This document shows positions 20,046 to 28,168 of a stretch of 64,000 bases of DNA, one piece after another; position 1 is the first letter of the stretch; each line of letters begins with the position of its first letter. The notes beneath the pieces were generated by a model that had not been told where the DNA came from, did no database searches, and saw only the letters and a program-made list of their open reading frames with translations. Source of the stretch: Fusobacterium naviforme (GTDB lineage Bacteria; Bacillota; Clostridia; Lachnospirales; Lachnospiraceae); NCBI GenBank assembly GCA_003014445.1, contig PYGH01000001.1, positions 1 through 64,000 on the forward strand, in the 5' to 3' direction. The position numbers and the translations under genes are program-made.

Positions 20046-20522
20046 ATGCAGAATTGGCTTCTGATACTGGGTATGGCCGGGGAAGGGATACTGCTTATAC
20101 TTGGTCTGTTGCTGTACCTGAAATATCGTAAACTGTACCACGCATACGATCTGTTTATGCGGGGAAAGGATGCGGAGAGTCTTGAGGACACGGTCATAGC
20201 ACTGGGAGAGGAGATCAGAGATCTCAGAGCTGAAGACAGGGCAAATAAGGATGCAATACGTGTTCTAAATAAAAATCAGAGGGCATCCTTTCAGAAGTTT
20301 GGAATCGTCCGTTACAATGCATTTAAGGATATGGGCGGTAATATGAGCTTTGCAATTGCAGAGCTGGATTATACAAATTCAGGTTTTATTATCAATACAG
20401 TTCATTCGAGAGAGGGATGCTATCTGTATATTAAAACGGTAGATTGCGGGCAGACAGAAATATTGCTCAGTGCGGAAGAAAAGGAAGCCCTGGAACAGGC
20501 GTTGGGATACTTGAATCGATAA
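20046..20522 (+). CDS. DUF4446 family membrane-anchored protein
   Basis: A 158-residue protein with one N-terminal membrane segment (about 4-24, LLILGMAGEGILLILGLLLYL), a coiled-coil-like stretch at about 45-85 and a C-terminal domain with FQKFGIVRYNAFKDMGGNMSFA, the hallmark of DUF4446. In clostridia this gene regularly follows parB. The function is unknown; the location suggests an envelope or chromosome-anchoring role, which is inference only. Confidence 0.9.
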   Translation: MQNWLLILGMAGEGILLILGLLLYLKYRKLYHAYDLFMRGKDAESLEDTVIALGEEIRDLRAEDRANKDAIRVLNKNQRASFQKFGIVRYNAFKDMGGNMSFAIAELDYTNSGFIINTVHSREGCYLYIKTVDCGQTEILLSAEEKEALEQALGYLNR

Positions 20523-20550
20523 GATATAGAGCACGGAGAGAGATGCTGTT

Positions 20551-21972
20551 ATGGGGAGAGGCATCAGAAGACGCTACTATGGATACGAAATACAATGCAA
20601 TTTGAACCTGCTTTTGTGGGGATGTGCACTGATAGTATTGGGATTATTGGGAACGGCAGTCTTAACAGAAAAATTTCTTGGGATTTATCGAGGTTTACAA
20701 GAGGTACTCCTGTTTGGACATGCCGCTTCTCTTTTTATTGTGAGTATAAAAGCTGTCGCTGTAAGGGGAGTACAAAAGTTTCCACTCTATATAGGTGCAT
20801 TTTTCTTACATGAAGGCATTCGCATTGAAAAAAGGAACAGGAGAAGTTTTGGCTGCACATTTGTTTTTACATTACTTCTGATGCTTCTGTTTCGCTGGCT
20901 CATCTTTCAGCTATACAGACGGTCCTGTGAGTGGGGCATTTCATCTTTTGTCATCTGGGCTCTGCTTCTCACAATTCTGTATTTGAAGCTGTCGTATACC
21001 AGAGTATTTCATAGACTTATGATGCTGTTCTGCCTTTTAATGAGCATTCAGTGGCTGGAAGTGGCACCTGCACTGACGCATTATGGTTTCGGACTGGAGG
21101 GAATCGAAGCAGAAATCAAGATGGTAGCGGGCATACTCGGAGTACAGAAGGCCCTGTATTATTTCGCGCTATGGATGTCAGGATCCTGTTTTTTCTCTGC
21201 GGCGATACAATTTCAGGCGCTGCGATGGGCAAATCGACAGAGTTTCCTATATGCAAGTAAGAGGGAGACAGAGCAAAGGCAATATCAAACCCGGCTGAAG
21301 GAGATGAAACAGAAACACCGCTCGGAGCTGCAGCTAATGATACATCATCTCAAGACGCCACTCAGTGCAGCACAGGGACTGCTCGATTTGACGGCCCTTC
21401 TGCCGGCAGATGATGTGAGGTCTCATGAGTATATCAGAAGAGCCGCCTCTGTAATGAAAAGTATGAACCAGACTATTTCGCTCTGTCTGCATGAGAATCA
21501 AGTTGGAATCTTTACAACAGCGGAATTGATGGAAACTGTTCTGGGACTGCAGATGGCAGGACATACAAAAGAACTGATTGAGTATCAAAATATCAGCCCG
21601 AAGGAGGAAATACGGGGAAATAAGCTGCAGCTTGCCCATGCAGTTCACAATATTGTGGAGAATGCGATTCAGGCTGTGGACAAGCAAAGTGGAAAGATAT
21701 ATATCTGTGTAAAAGCGAAGGATCGATACATTCAAATTTCTGTGCGGGACAATGGAACAGGTATTTCTGAGAGTGAACAACATTTTATTTTTAAGCCCGG
21801 TTATTCCGGACATCATTCCAGTGGCATGGGACTGCCTGTTATGCGACAAATTATCGATCAGCACGGGGGATGGATTGCAGTTAAAAGTACCCTGGGGGAG
21901 TATACAGAATTTAAAATATATTTAAAGGGACAGGACAGCAAGGATGCGGAGGAAGAGAATACTTGTGCTTGA
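20551..21972 (+). CDS. Membrane sensor histidine kinase
   Basis: The 473 residues have about six membrane segments in the first 225 residues (around 20-42, 52-71, 101-121, 130-147, 154-172 and 194-222) with no extracellular domain of any size. A coiled-coil follows at about 235-262, then the phosphoacceptor His265 in the motif HHLKTP. The ATPase domain shows an N box (HNIVENAIQAV), DNGTGIS, an F box (FIFKPGYS) and a G box (GMGLPV). It probably senses a membrane-borne signal. It overlaps the response-regulator gene by 29 bases. Confidence 0.92.
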   Translation: MGRGIRRRYYGYEIQCNLNLLLWGCALIVLGLLGTAVLTEKFLGIYRGLQEVLLFGHAASLFIVSIKAVAVRGVQKFPLYIGAFFLHEGIRIEKRNRRSFGCTFVFTLLLMLLFRWLIFQLYRRSCEWGISSFVIWALLLTILYLKLSYTRVFHRLMMLFCLLMSIQWLEVAPALTHYGFGLEGIEAEIKMVAGILGVQKALYYFALWMSGSCFFSAAIQFQALRWANRQSFLYASKRETEQRQYQTRLKEMKQKHRSELQLMIHHLKTPLSAAQGLLDLTALLPADDVRSHEYIRRAASVMKSMNQTISLCLHENQVGIFTTAELMETVLGLQMAGHTKELIEYQNISPKEEIRGNKLQLAHAVHNIVENAIQAVDKQSGKIYICVKAKDRYIQISVRDNGTGISESEQHFIFKPGYSGHHSSGMGLPVMRQIIDQHGGWIAVKSTLGEYTEFKIYLKGQDSKDAEEENTCA

Positions 21973-22567
21973 TGATAGCAGAGATATACTGTATACATTG
22001 GAGCAGCTGTGCTTGTTTCAGAACTGGCAGCCATTTTTAGCAAGCTGCTTTGATGAGGCCGTTGAGATTTTACAAAACGAACAGATAGATCTGGTTTTGG
22101 TTGATTATTATATGCCGGGGATGAATGGAGTGCAGGTAATCAGAAAAATTCGAAGAAAAATGCCCAAAATTCCAATCATAGTGCTCACAGTGGCAGAACA
22201 GGAAAATATTTTCAGGCGGGCAATGCAGGCGGGAGCCAGTGATTATGCATTGAAGCCAATAAAAGTGATAGATCTGATTGCCAGAATCAAGGCCCATTTG
22301 AATTACACAGCACAGGTATTTACATTGAGAGAACACGAGAAGGGAATCAGTGCTGTCACCTTGGAGCAGGTAGAGAAAGTTTTGCAGAAGCAGGAGAAAT
22401 TTCTTGAGCTCGAGGAGCTGGAGAAACAGATTGGTATCAAGAAAAAGACGCTGCATCGCTATCTCTTGTATCTGGTTCGGATGGGAAAGGTACAGGAACA
22501 GTATTCTTACGGGGAACTGGGAAGGCCGAAAATTTTATACTTATGGAATCAAAATGTAGCTGGATGA
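21944..22567 (+). CDS. Response regulator with CitB/DcuR-type C-terminus
   Basis: A 207-residue receiver protein: acidic pair Asp10/Asp11, phosphoacceptor Asp54 in VDYYMPG, Thr82 and Lys104 (LKPI). The C-terminal region contains a helix-turn-helix-like segment (IGIKKKTLHRYLLYLVRMGKV) and ends GRPKILYLW, resembling the CitB/DpiA/DcuR class where the end is GRP..YR. It is coupled to the kinase gene and followed by a strong terminator. The target genes are unknown; the nearest candidates are the surface cluster downstream. Confidence 0.88.
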   Translation: MRRKRILVLDDSRDILYTLEQLCLFQNWQPFLASCFDEAVEILQNEQIDLVLVDYYMPGMNGVQVIRKIRRKMPKIPIIVLTVAEQENIFRRAMQAGASDYALKPIKVIDLIARIKAHLNYTAQVFTLREHEKGISAVTLEQVEKVLQKQEKFLELEELEKQIGIKKKTLHRYLLYLVRMGKVQEQYSYGELGRPKILYLWNQNVAG

Positions 22568-22585
22568 ATGTCAGAGTTGTAATGG

Positions 22586-22630
22586 AGAGACCTTAGTGAT
22601 AGAGAAAAATCACTTTGGTCTCTTTTATTT
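22586..22630 (+). terminator. Terminator after the two-component operon
   Basis: Stem AGAGACC (22586-22592) with GGTCTCT (22617-22623), extended inside by AGTGAT/ATCACT, then TTTATTTG. It is a typical intrinsic terminator and isolates the kinase operon from the next genes. Confidence 0.9.
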
Positions 22631-22810
22631 GTCAAAAAATATATTTCAGGAAAAATGAAAGAAATAATGCAGAGAAAAATGAGAAAAAATAGAAAATAAT
22701 CATAAAAAATAGTATCCTCGGCATGATATAAGAAAAAAATAAAGATTTTAATGAACCTTTCATCTGAGAATGTCGTCATTTTATAAAAGAGCGGAAAAGG
22801 AGCAGTACAG
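22631..22810 (+). promoter_or_regulatory. AT-rich promoter region of the surface cluster
   Basis: A 180-bp AT-rich stretch ahead of the four-gene cluster. A TATAAG hexamer preceded by TGA (around 22725-22731) could serve as an extended -10, but no good -35 is visible. An alternative sigma factor is possible given the sigma gene in the cluster. AAAAGGAG before 22811 is the ribosome binding site. Confidence 0.35.
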
Positions 22811-23251
22811 ATGAAAGATATAGCCTATAGCAGAATGCCTCTATACTCCATGGTGCGCGAGACTATGGATCTCTCTTATGGAAGAAATTATCTGTTTCTA
22901 TTATTTTTTGAGGGGACTGTAGAGAAAGGATTCTATATAGATCCCTATGAGGAAAACAGATTGACAATGTTCCAGAGCTGTAAGGAGCTGGAACAGAAGA
23001 TAGAAAGACTGATTATTTGTTTGCAGGAGCAGGATAGGCGAGGTGAGTTGGTGAAGTGCTGCAATCGCTGGATTAAGAGGGGACTGCCGGAAAATATAAG
23101 CGCCGCGCTTTGTTTTTCCGTACTTCCAGATGGGACATGGAAGGGCCGTATTTATTGCAGCAGTGAAGGGGAGGAATCTTATTTTACCGGGCGTCATGAG
23201 CTGAGAGAACTGCTAAAGATAAAGTTTTGTGATCATTCCGATGTGGAATAA
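22811..23251 (+). CDS. Hypothetical soluble protein at head of surface cluster
   Basis: A 146-residue protein with no signal peptide or membrane segment. It has a Tyr-rich start and a basic, Cys-containing middle (LVKCCNRWIKRGLP, around residues 77-90). Six cysteines in total are scattered without a zinc-ribbon spacing. An AGGAG lies six bases before the ATG. It is 22 bases upstream of the surface-protein start and so is probably cotranscribed. I do not recognise a family. Confidence 0.7.
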   Translation: MKDIAYSRMPLYSMVRETMDLSYGRNYLFLLFFEGTVEKGFYIDPYEENRLTMFQSCKELEQKIERLIICLQEQDRRGELVKCCNRWIKRGLPENISAALCFSVLPDGTWKGRIYCSSEGEESYFTGRHELRELLKIKFCDHSDVE

Positions 23252-23273
23252 AGGGAGGGAGGTTGAAAGAGAA

Positions 23274-25853
23274 ATGGGGAACAGAGAAGGATATTGGCGT
23301 TGGAAGGGAGCAGCAATTTTACTGCTGTCGCTTTTGATAGCTGTAGCAGAAAATGTGTCTTGCTGTGCGGCAGAGATACCCACACATTTTACGAAGGATG
23401 CCATCATGGCGGCAGGCGTTGAAGATGAGAATTTTGCAGAGGCGATCTATGAGAGCATTGCAGAAAAGATAGAAAATGATTCATATTTTGTAGATGTAAC
23501 ATGGGACACCACACAAATATTAGAAAATTATAAGGATGAGAATTTAATAGGTGAATTAGCTGTAATTGAGGCGACTAGAAGAAATATAAAAAGTATTGAA
23601 GGAATTAAATTATTAAAAAACACTTTTGAAATTTATTTAAATGAAAATGAAATACATGATTTAGGGCCCTTGAAAAGAGATGTCGGAAATTCAACAGATA
23701 AATTATATTTTAATAACACACATATCCGAATAGCAAATGGTAACTTCCAAAACATCATTCCTTCCGAACTCATTGGAACCTTCAATGGAAATATCACTGT
23801 GGACAGCACAATGTCCTTTGAGCCGGTGCAGCTGAATTATCTCTATGACGGACAGGCGAAAGAGGTCGGCTTGGATTTTGGGCTGCAGCTGCATGGCGCT
23901 GCAGGAGGTGTCTTCAATCAGGCATATTCGGAAGCTGAGACAGAAAACAAGGTAAAGGCGAGCTGGACCACATATGCAGATTATACCAAGCGCTACACAG
24001 GAACCAGAATTCGTTTTCCTGGCCTGGATGGAAGCCTGAGGATCGCTGCAAATGCAAATGAAAATCTGTCTCCCTATATGCCTGCGACAGTGCACTACTG
24101 GTCCGATAATCTTGTTGAGAGAAAGCTGAACCTGGTTTGGAATTATCCCTTTGAGACCCTGTTTTACAGAAGCCTGAGGCAGAATACCGAGGTAGAGCTG
24201 CGCGGCGGCATCGTTCTGACTAAGACAAATCCGGAGGGAGAGGGGCTGGAAGATGCGCGTTACGAGCTGTATCGGGTGCAGGGGGCTGTGAGGAGCCGCT
24301 ATCCGGATGCGGACACGTTCTTTACGACAGATGTCGGAGGAGGCCTTGTGATCTCCGCACTTCCGGAGGGAACTTATGAGCTTGTGGAAACGGATGCACC
24401 AGAGGGCTATCTGCTGGACAAGAATCCGATCAGTGTGGAAGTCCGTCCGGATCCGGTGATGGCAGCGGAGCGTATCGTTGGCGGCTATTCAGAAATCACG
24501 ATCACGGAGGATGGCGCTGAGTTTCAGCCGCAGTGGGACAGCATAAAAGAGAAGGACACAGCGGGACATACACATACGAAGCATATCATGCGAATGAAGA
24601 GCGGCAGTACGAGGCTTCTTCGCGCGGAAGCGCTCGGTGTCGATTGCTTTATTCGAAATGGTGGAGAGGGCCTACAGAACTTGAAGGGCGAGCTGAATCC
24701 CGGAACGGGTTACAGAGAAGGAAGTGGGACAGAGCTTAGACTCTATGCAGGCGCCACAGAGCTCGGAGTATACCACAGCGCCGGGGATCTCAGGACAGCG
24801 CTGAATCAAATTCTGACGGAAAAAGGGATGGATGAGGATTTTGGGAATCTCCGTATCGAGGCGCATTTTGTCTATGAGCAGACAGATCCGTCCCGGTTTA
24901 CGGTTGTTCGGCAGGTCAATGAGCCAAAGCAGAATACGCCACCGGGAAAGGATGAGCCGAAGCCACTTTCGATTGAGCGTCTGAAGCAGGTGCGTGTAAA
25001 AAAGATATGGAGTCAGGAGCATCACCCGGCGAGAGCTCTATTTCGTTTGCTGCTGATTCTCGGAGACAGAAGCACGCGCGTCGTCGGGAAGACAAAAGAA
25101 GCAGGGGTGAGGAATGGCTGGACGGCGGAGTGGAGTTTCAGGGAGATCAGGCGAGAACTCGTCGGAACGAGCTCCGACGCCCTGAAGCCAGGAGCAGGCA
25201 AGGGCAGCGACAGCAATGCATCCCCATCCAATGCCAGACTTTACGATGAGGATGGTGTACTTCTGGATGGAATGGTTCTGGACGATCTGATCCTCGGTAT
25301 ACGGGTTGAGGAGGTAGATACTCCGGAAGGCTGGTCAGCCGAGTACAGCGAAGGAAGCCTTGACAGCCAGGGAAATGCCATGTTTCAGGTCCTGAACAGG
25401 AGAAAACCAGAGAGGCCGGATGAGCCCACAGAGCCAGAGAGACCGGGTAAGCCGGATGAACCGGATGATCCGGAGAGTCCAAAAGAACCAGGCAGGCCGA
25501 AAAAGCCGGAACACCCGGGAAGACCGACAGAGCCACGTGGCCCGATACCTCCGGAGCAGCCGCCTGTCTCAGAGCTGCCGGAACATCCGGGAGCCCCAAG
25601 GCCGGAGCCGCAGGAGCATCGTATTATAAAGCGGCTTGTGGGACTGCCCTATGGAAGAATAGGGGAAGTCGAAGGGCAGGATGCAATCCGTAGAGTGCGT
25701 GCCCGTGTCCCTGAGATGGGAGAAGAGGCAGGAAATCCCATGCTGAGGCTGGCGCTGATCTGGGCTGTTGCAGTGTTTCTGTACCTGCTGACTACAGCGT
25801 TGCGGGACAGGCTGGGAAAGGGGAGAGGAGAGAAGAAATGCAGAAGGAGCTGA
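23274..25853 (+). CDS. Cna-B-type cell-surface protein with LRR-like segment
   Basis: An 859-residue probable adhesin or matrix protein. Residues 1-33 form a signal peptide. Residues 90-150 resemble internalin-type leucine-rich repeats (YLNENEIHDLGPL). Residues 308-392 form a SpaA/Cna-B fold (VLTKTNPEGEGLEDARYELY through ALPEGTYELVETDAPEGYL). A second Cna-B-like domain spans about 570-710 (KKIW, then VLNRRKP). Residues 710-780 are a Pro/Glu-rich wall-spanning stalk, followed by a membrane segment at 825-842 and a basic tail. No LPxTG motif is present before the membrane segment, so it may be membrane-anchored. The ATG at 23274 follows GGGAGG by 11 bases. Bases 23450-23760 are much AT-richer than the rest. 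Its end overlaps the sigma gene by 16 bases. Confidence 0.85.
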   Translation: MGNREGYWRWKGAAILLLSLLIAVAENVSCCAAEIPTHFTKDAIMAAGVEDENFAEAIYESIAEKIENDSYFVDVTWDTTQILENYKDENLIGELAVIEATRRNIKSIEGIKLLKNTFEIYLNENEIHDLGPLKRDVGNSTDKLYFNNTHIRIANGNFQNIIPSELIGTFNGNITVDSTMSFEPVQLNYLYDGQAKEVGLDFGLQLHGAAGGVFNQAYSEAETENKVKASWTTYADYTKRYTGTRIRFPGLDGSLRIAANANENLSPYMPATVHYWSDNLVERKLNLVWNYPFETLFYRSLRQNTEVELRGGIVLTKTNPEGEGLEDARYELYRVQGAVRSRYPDADTFFTTDVGGGLVISALPEGTYELVETDAPEGYLLDKNPISVEVRPDPVMAAERIVGGYSEITITEDGAEFQPQWDSIKEKDTAGHTHTKHIMRMKSGSTRLLRAEALGVDCFIRNGGEGLQNLKGELNPGTGYREGSGTELRLYAGATELGVYHSAGDLRTALNQILTEKGMDEDFGNLRIEAHFVYEQTDPSRFTVVRQVNEPKQNTPPGKDEPKPLSIERLKQVRVKKIWSQEHHPARALFRLLLILGDRSTRVVGKTKEAGVRNGWTAEWSFREIRRELVGTSSDALKPGAGKGSDSNASPSNARLYDEDGVLLDGMVLDDLILGIRVEEVDTPEGWSAEYSEGSLDSQGNAMFQVLNRRKPERPDEPTEPERPGKPDEPDDPESPKEPGRPKKPEHPGRPTEPRGPIPPEQPPVSELPEHPGAPRPEPQEHRIIKRLVGLPYGRIGEVEGQDAIRRVRARVPEMGEEAGNPMLRLALIWAVAVFLYLLTTALRDRLGKGRGEKKCRRS

Positions 25854-27121
25854 GAGGGCTCAGTGCACAGGAGCAGTATGTCGTGGGGCTGGTTCAGAGC
25901 TATCAGTCTGGAGATCTGGAAGCCTATAATAAAATTTATTCTCTGAGCTATCCAGGAATATATTATTTTGTTTTAAAAATGGTGCGAGATCAGTACGAGG
26001 CACAGGACATCACACAGGAGGTCTTCGTAGCAGTATATCAGAACCTGAAGAAGTTGAAAGAACCGCAGAGCTTCAAAAAATGGATCAATCGCATCGCCTG
26101 GCACAGCACCATAGATTATTTGAAATCAAGGCGCATGAACAGCACAGCCGGTTGCGATCTGGATGCGCTGCTGGAGACAGATGAGCTGGAGGAGCAGATC
26201 TCTGATGCCGGAGAACAGATTCTTGCGACAGAACGGCATAATGTGGTTATGAGTGCAGTGGATCAGCTGAATCCACTGCTGCGCACCACTGTGCTGCTTC
26301 GTTTTTTTAATGATCTGAAGGAGAGAGAGATCGCCGAGATCATGGATGTGCCGCTTGGTACAGTAAAACGGCGCCTGATGATTGCCAAAAAACAGCTGTC
26401 CGGAAAGCTCACCGGTATGTATTCTGTATTTCCGTATTTCTTTCTTCGTCATTCTGCAGCAAAGCAGTGCCGCAGGGCACTGGGCTGTGCAGAGGCCGCA
26501 GTACCGGCAGCTCTGTGGAAGAGAGGAGCGCTTGCGACCGGGGTGACGGCGGGAATCGCGGCAGCTGTAGTGATGCAGGGACCGTCCATACAGGAGCTTT
26601 ACTACTATGGCGATACGCACTATGTCAACGAACAGACCGTGGAGTGGACTGTGAGCAGTGTATTGCCGATTAAGGAAGTTTGCATTGAGGGGAGGAGCTG
26701 GAGGATTGAAGAAGAAAATGGACTGTACAGGGTGAATATCCCGGAAAATGGCAGCTATATGCTTACTGTGACAGATGTGGCAGGGCAGAGGGCAGAGCAG
26801 CCGCTGGAGATCACAAATATTGACTCTGAGGCACCGATTTACTGCACGTACAGAGAAGAGCACGGCAGCCATATGCGGCTGCGCTTTCAGGACGCGCTGT
26901 CCGGCATCAATTGGGAGCGGACAGAATTCAGAAATGTGGATGGAGAGCAGATTCAGGCGACAGCGATTGACAGACAAAAGGGCGAAGTTTTGTTTCCGGC
27001 GGACTGTTTTCCGCTGGAGATTCAGGTCGAGGATATGGCCGGGAACTACAGTGTTTATGCATTGCAGCGCAACACGATAGAATATTTTGAGGATGAGGAG
27101 GCAGCGGATGAAGAGATATAA
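25838..27121 (+). CDS. ECF sigma factor fused to TM anchor and extracellular Ig-like domains
   Basis: A 427-residue fusion. Residues 25-98 are sigma region 2 (DQYEAQDITQEVFVAVY, then WINRIAWHSTIDYLKSRR), and 134-186 are sigma region 4 with helix-turn-helix KEREIAEIMDVPLGTVKRRL. Both are complete. A single hydrophobic segment lies at 229-246, and residues 254-412 form beta-rich modules, each ending in a V-x-D-x-AG motif (VTDVAGQ, VEDMAGN) typical of bacterial Ig-like repeats. The predicted topology puts the sigma domains in the cytoplasm and the tail outside. No separate anti-sigma factor is encoded nearby, so the tail may do that job, perhaps with release by proteolysis (inference). Starts overlap the genes on both sides. 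Confidence 0.88.
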   Translation: MQKELRGLSAQEQYVVGLVQSYQSGDLEAYNKIYSLSYPGIYYFVLKMVRDQYEAQDITQEVFVAVYQNLKKLKEPQSFKKWINRIAWHSTIDYLKSRRMNSTAGCDLDALLETDELEEQISDAGEQILATERHNVVMSAVDQLNPLLRTTVLLRFFNDLKEREIAEIMDVPLGTVKRRLMIAKKQLSGKLTGMYSVFPYFFLRHSAAKQCRRALGCAEAAVPAALWKRGALATGVTAGIAAAVVMQGPSIQELYYYGDTHYVNEQTVEWTVSSVLPIKEVCIEGRSWRIEEENGLYRVNIPENGSYMLTVTDVAGQRAEQPLEITNIDSEAPIYCTYREEHGSHMRLRFQDALSGINWERTEFRNVDGEQIQATAIDRQKGEVLFPADCFPLEIQVEDMAGNYSVYALQRNTIEYFEDEEAADEEI

Positions 27122-28130
27122 GAGACAGTTCCTGTTCCTTCTCTGCCTTTGTACATTTTCTGCTGTAATTGGTACAGAGGCCCTTGCAGATATGAAAACG
27201 GCACCAGCTGATCAGACAGAGGATTTGACGGAGATTATACCGGAACAGCTTTCAGTCACAGAACTGACAGAGGCAGAGGGCGAGGTCTGTGTGGAGCCGG
27301 AATTCTCCTGGCTGGATGAGAAACAGGAGAGCTTCCGCCTGAGTTATACAGTCACGAATCAGAGTGATATGGTGATTCCTGAGACGGAGCTTTGCGTCTG
27401 CTTCCCGGAAACCGGAGTGTTGCGTTTTGATAGCTGCGAGCTCACAGAGGCAGGGGAAACAGATGGCAGGCTGAATCTGGAGCAGGATCAAAGCTGCATG
27501 AAGCTGTTCGTCTCAGATTTTCCGATTCAGGCAATCTGTAGAGTGACTGCGCAGGGCAGGGCGAAGAGAAAAAGAGGAGGTGCTGTCCATACAGAGAAGC
27601 AAATAGAAAATACTGTCGGAGCAGAGAGAGCCGAAGCGCAGGCCGGAGAACTCAGCGCTGCGGAGGAGATGGAGATCTCACTGATTCTGCGCGGCTATGG
27701 TCTGGAGCATTCAAGCCGGGAGTCATTTGATATTCCATTGAGAGAGCGGACTGTACAGCTGAGGCGCAGCGGAATACTAGTGATTAATCTGATGCAGTCA
27801 GGAAAAGTTCCGATGCAGGAGCTGATGCTCACAGGGTCTCTGGCGGGACTTGAAAAAAGTGCCTATGGGGGGAGCAGCCGGAGAAGACCTGCGCTGTTTA
27901 CAGCGCAGAGCGGAGAGGAGGGGCACAGGAAGCTGCACTTTCTCTCACTGTATGAAATGAATCAGAGTGGAGGCGCTGCAAGAGTGCGTATGATCTTCGT
28001 ATCACTGCTGATCGCGCTCTTCAGCTTTGCAATATCAGAGAGAATCTGTACACGCAGAGCACTCCGGCGTGCGGAGCGGCAGCGCAGCTTTTCTGCGATT
28101 TCGAAACAGAGTGCAGGTGACAAAAATTAA
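27108..28130 (+). CDS. Secreted, membrane-anchored protein of the surface cluster
   Basis: A 340-residue protein with a signal peptide (1-28, ending TEALA), a beta-rich extracellular part with a conserved-looking SYTVTNQSDMVIPETEL segment (resembling domains that shape adhesive surface proteins), a charged linker at about 165-190, and one membrane segment at 295-313 with a strongly basic cytoplasmic tail. The ATG at 27108 follows AGGAGG; an in-frame ATG at 27087 lacks such spacing. It overlaps the sigma gene by 14 bases. Its function is unknown; a partner or regulator of the tethered sigma factor or a pilin-like anchor are possibilities. Confidence 0.75.
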   Translation: MKRYKRQFLFLLCLCTFSAVIGTEALADMKTAPADQTEDLTEIIPEQLSVTELTEAEGEVCVEPEFSWLDEKQESFRLSYTVTNQSDMVIPETELCVCFPETGVLRFDSCELTEAGETDGRLNLEQDQSCMKLFVSDFPIQAICRVTAQGRAKRKRGGAVHTEKQIENTVGAERAEAQAGELSAAEEMEISLILRGYGLEHSSRESFDIPLRERTVQLRRSGILVINLMQSGKVPMQELMLTGSLAGLEKSAYGGSSRRRPALFTAQSGEEGHRKLHFLSLYEMNQSGGAARVRMIFVSLLIALFSFAISERICTRRALRRAERQRSFSAISKQSAGDKN

Positions 28131-28134
28131 AAGA

Positions 28135-28162
28135 CCGGAAAACCAGAATTCTGGTTTTCCGG
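28135..28162. terminator. Perfect 28-bp palindrome between convergent genes
   Basis: Positions 28135-28162 form a perfect palindrome with CCGGAAAACCAG arms around GAATTC-like centre bases. On the minus strand it is followed by CTTTTAATTTTTG, so it ends yhaN transcription; on the plus strand it can end the surface cluster. It lies 4 bases after one stop and 6 before the other. Confidence 0.85.
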
Positions 28163-28168
28163 AATGGT

